A stretch of DNA of 8,433 bases from CBFGRU01 sp965651255 (GTDB taxonomy: Bacteria; Planctomycetota; Phycisphaerae; Phycisphaerales; SM1A02): positions 1 through 8,433 of the forward strand of contig CBFGRU010000130.1 of assembly GCA_965651255.1 (NCBI GenBank), written 5' to 3'. The notes beneath the pieces were generated by a model, which saw nothing but the letters and a program-made list of their open reading frames with translations, ran no database searches and was not told the origin of the DNA. The translations under genes and the position numbers were made by a program. Shown piece after piece: positions 6,385 through 8,433 of the stretch. Position 1 is the first letter of the stretch, and every line of letters begins with the position of its first letter.

Positions 6385-7947
6385 TCATTCCGCGCGTAGC
6401 AGCCGCACGATCTCCTGCATCGCGGTCTGGTTCTGATCCCGCAGATTCCGCTGCAACTCGACCGCCTGATCCAGCGCGGTGCGACCGCGCGCATCAACCG
6501 CATCGCGGGCGGCGCCCGCTTCCAGCAGCAGGCGAACACGCTCGGGGTCGCGCGACTTCACCGCGTACATCAGGGGTGTTTCATCCGACGGGCCAACCAC
6601 CGCGACCTGAGCGCCTTCATCCAGCAGCAGTCGCAGACACTCCGCGTTCCCCGAACGGGCGGCCCACATCAGCGCGGTCCGGCCGAACCGGTCGGCCTGG
6701 TTCACGTTCGCACCCAGTTCGATCAGTGTGGCGACGGTTTCGGCGTGCCCGGCCGCACCGGCGAACATCAGCGCGGTGCGTCCATCGTTGCGCTCGACAT
6801 CCGGATGCGCCCCCTCGCGAATGATCAACCCCGCGCGCTCGGACTCTCCCGCCGCGGCGGCGAGCATCAGTGCTGTCATTCCGCGGGCATCAGCGGCCTC
6901 CACACTCACTCCCGACTGCACCAGCACTTCCAGCTCGTCAATCTCACCCATCCCCCCCGCCCAGTTGAACAGCCGCGAAACGTTCGCCACTTCCTGCGAC
7001 CGCGCCACCCGCAGAATCAGGGATGGTGCCTTCGGGTGATTCGTGTAGATGCGCACAAACGATGGCTTCCGCGAAAGCCCGTTCCACTGCGCCGCGGAAA
7101 GAATCACCGTGTGCTCGAGCGCCGCCTCCGGCTCAACGCCCACGATCACTTCCGGCACCGCCGAGAGAATGCGGAACGGCTGACGATCGGTGGTGCGAAT
7201 CGTCACCAGAAGGTCCTGCGCCGTCTGCACTTCAAACGTCGCCGGTTCGATCGAGACGACCGGCTTCACATCCGCCGCCACGCGCAGGTATTGACTCCCC
7301 TTGTTGTCCGCCATCATGAAGCGGATCTGAACCTCCTGCTTCCCCTCGCGCTTTGCATCGAACTCCAGCGCTACGTCCATCGACTCGCCGGGATTCAGGT
7401 TCGTCACCCGCATCGAAGGCACGGTACACACACACGTGGGAATCGCGCGCGTCAGCGTCACCGATTCTTCGCTCACGTTCGTGATCCTGACCGAGGTCGG
7501 CCGCAACTCGCCCTTCATCATCTCACCCAGATCGAGTACCGGCGGGTCGAATGCCAGGTACGTGATCTGCCCCGCACCGGGCGGAGGCGACTCCTCGTGG
7601 CTGTGGTCATGATCATCGTGATCACCCTCGGCGATCGGCCCGATTTGCTCAAGCTCACTCTCGATTCCCTGTCGGCCCATCTCGCGCAATCGTTCGACGT
7701 TCTCCCGGTGCTGACGCAGACGCTCCGCCGGATCATCCGCGGTCGCGGTCATCGCGTCCTCGGCGCCGGTCGCGGTCGATTCATCGGCTGCCATCTCGTC
7801 AGGCACTTCGCGAACGGCCTCGGTTGCCCGCGGCTCTTCCTCGCCGGCCGTTCCGATCGGCGGATCATCCGAGGATGCCACCGCCACCAGAACAAGAATG
7901 CCGGTCACCAAGAACAGCATCGCGTAGACAACCGTGTTTCGCTTCAT
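6385..7947 (-). CDS. Exported DUF1573 and ankyrin-repeat protein with His/Asp-rich linker
   Basis: A 520-residue mosaic protein. Numbering from ATG 7947: residues 6-24 form a hydrophobic export signal or anchor with an AVA cleavage-like site (22-24). An acidic, Ala/Thr-rich linker and a charged helix (71-103) follow, then a short His/Asp cluster (107-119; H110, H113, H115, H117). A DUF1573 beta-sandwich covers about 127-226, with the family's CxC-type motif as TCVCTV (C172, C174), and a second beta domain about 227-316. Ankyrin repeats fill about 321-520, with TALM-like cores at 355-367, 388-400, 421-433, 455-467 and 487-498. DUF1573 domains are common in exported planctomycete and Bacteroidetes proteins; ankyrins bind protein partners. 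The function is unknown. A GTG at 7959 is in frame, but GGAG lies 11 nt before the ATG and the signal peptide fits the ATG better. The GTG start would add four residues. Confidence 0.85.
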   Translation of the reverse strand: MKRNTVVYAMLFLVTGILVLVAVASSDDPPIGTAGEEEPRATEAVREVPDEMAADESTATGAEDAMTATADDPAERLRQHRENVERLREMGRQGIESELEQIGPIAEGDHDDHDHSHEESPPPGAGQITYLAFDPPVLDLGEMMKGELRPTSVRITNVSEESVTLTRAIPTCVCTVPSMRVTNLNPGESMDVALEFDAKREGKQEVQIRFMMADNKGSQYLRVAADVKPVVSIEPATFEVQTAQDLLVTIRTTDRQPFRILSAVPEVIVGVEPEAALEHTVILSAAQWNGLSRKPSFVRIYTNHPKAPSLILRVARSQEVANVSRLFNWAGGMGEIDELEVLVQSGVSVEAADARGMTALMLAAAAGESERAGLIIREGAHPDVERNDGRTALMFAGAAGHAETVATLIELGANVNQADRFGRTALMWAARSGNAECLRLLLDEGAQVAVVGPSDETPLMYAVKSRDPERVRLLLEAGAARDAVDARGRTALDQAVELQRNLRDQNQTAMQEIVRLLRAE

Positions 7948-8013
7948 GGCACCAATCACTCCAGACGCGGCGAGGTCGCTCCGGCCAATCCGAACGCGGG
8001 AAATCTCCGATTG

Positions 8014-8041
8014 ATTCTAGGGGTTCGACGCGATGAACCAA
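8014..8041 (-). promoter_or_regulatory. Candidate promoter of the DUF1573-ankyrin gene
   Basis: On the minus strand TAGAAT (8019 to 8014, 5 of 6 to TATAAT) follows TTGGTT (8041 to 8036, 3 of 6 to TTGACA) at 16 nt. This implies a leader of about 60 nt before ATG 7947. The -10 is good and the -35 is weak. Confidence 0.38.
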
Positions 8042-8089
8042 CTCCTGTTCCCCCAGACGGTTGCGAAACATCACCACTGCACCGCACAC

Positions 8090-8141
8090 GAATCGCCGCT
8101 GGAACATTTTCCCGGACGCAAGGCGATTCACGGCGATACAC
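8090..8141. repeat. Three GGCGATWC motifs before the MEMO-type gene
   Basis: GGCGATTCAC (8122-8131) and GGCGATACAC (8132-8141) are tandem 10-bp repeats differing at one base, spaced one helical turn. A third copy lies inverted as GAATCGCC (8090-8097), an exact 8-base complement of 8122-8129, separated by 24 nt. They end 8 nt before ATG 8150. They could form an operator array or, in RNA, a stem-loop covering the translation start region. The rest of the 202-nt spacer shows nothing else beyond the minus-strand promoter. Confidence 0.5.
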
Positions 8142-8149
8142 TTCGCCCC

Positions 8150-8433
8150 ATGACCATTGACACCCTGCCCGAACACATTCGCCAGCCGCACGTTCGACCC
8201 CTGCAGCCGATTCCGGTTCAGAAGGATGGCCAGCAGTTCGTTGCCCTGCGCGACCCGACGATGCTGACGAATCAAACCATGGTCGTGCCGCCCCAGGCGC
8301 TCCAGGCGATCCAGCACTTCCGCGGCGAACGCTCGGTGAAAGAGATCGCCGAGATCCTCAACGGACCGGCCGAACAGATCGCAGCCCTCGCGCAGGGGCT
8401 GGACAAGGTCGGCCTGCTCTGGGGACCGACATT
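8150..8433 (+). CDS. Probable AmmeMemoRadiSam system protein B (MEMO-type), N-terminal part
   Basis: An open frame of 94 codons plus 2 nt runs from ATG 8150 to the right edge without a stop. The start of the protein, RPLQPIPVQKDG followed by FVALRDP, and the helical segment around GERSVKEIAEIL and LDKVGLL match the N-terminal extension I know from bacterial MEMO-family proteins annotated as AmmeMemoRadiSam system protein B. That extension looks like a small winged-helix or PqqD-like domain. The catalytic-type MEMO domain would lie outside the window, so the call rests on the extension alone. In such systems B accompanies an AMMECR1 protein and a radical SAM enzyme; their joint reaction is not settled. 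There is no Shine-Dalgarno site before the ATG. The start is supported by the onset of similarity and by the compositional change from the spacer. Confidence 0.6.
   Translation, partial: MTIDTLPEHIRQPHVRPLQPIPVQKDGQQFVALRDPTMLTNQTMVVPPQALQAIQHFRGERSVKEIAEILNGPAEQIAALAQGLDKVGLLWGPT

Noticed and set aside
7600..7630. TGATCA repeats and near-palindromes
   Set aside because: They are explained by the alternating His and Asp codons of the His-rich linker, so they are probably coding rather than regulatory.
6745..8160. Plus-strand open frame of 471 codons opposite the ankyrin gene
   Set aside because: The product is a His/Arg-rich low-complexity shadow. The minus strand encodes clear DUF1573 and ankyrin repeats, and the frame overlaps the start of the MEMO-type gene.
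7865..8317. Minus-strand open frame of 150 codons across the right divergent spacer
   Set aside because: It overlaps both the start of the ankyrin gene and the MEMO-type gene in shadow frames, lacks recognisable motifs and has no ribosome site.

Overview
The window is a GC-rich, gene-dense stretch of bacterial chromosome with six complete or nearly complete protein genes and one gene cut by the right edge. Some features fit a planctomycete, possibly of the Phycisphaerae: a zinc-ribbon plus bactofilin-type protein, a DUF1573 plus ankyrin protein, the start of an AmmeMemoRadiSam protein B, and few clear Shine-Dalgarno sites. This placement is an inference from gene content. I see no rRNA, tRNA, CRISPR array, insertion sequence, phage gene or integration site.

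Left part (1-1400): a small zinc-ribbon/bactofilin-type protein reads rightward and meets, tail to tail, a leftward CPBP-family membrane protease. Upstream of the protease lie a candidate promoter and two adjacent hairpins.

Middle (1411-6378): two full-length M32 (Taq-type) carboxypeptidases lie head to tail on the minus strand, 48 nt apart, probably as one operon. The upstream copy (3001-4554) keeps all the family motifs. The downstream copy (1411-2952) keeps the zinc site but has changed two other signature motifs. Divergent from the pair, across a 102-nt control region with a DNA dyad, an extended -10 and a strong ribosome binding site, is a probably secreted YtcJ-type amidohydrolase. Together these look like peptide or amide turnover functions, but nothing in the sequence proves a shared pathway.

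Right part (6385-8433): a leftward exported protein joins a His/Asp-rich linker, a DUF1573 domain and C-terminal ankyrin repeats. It ends 6 nt from the end of the amidohydrolase. Across a 202-nt divergent spacer with three copies of a GGCGATWC motif, the first 94 codons of a probable AmmeMemoRadiSam protein B run off the right edge.

I found no clear new multi-gene system. The observations most worth checking are the diverged M32 paralogue, the His-rich DUF1573-ankyrin fusion, and the repeated motifs in the two divergent promoter regions.
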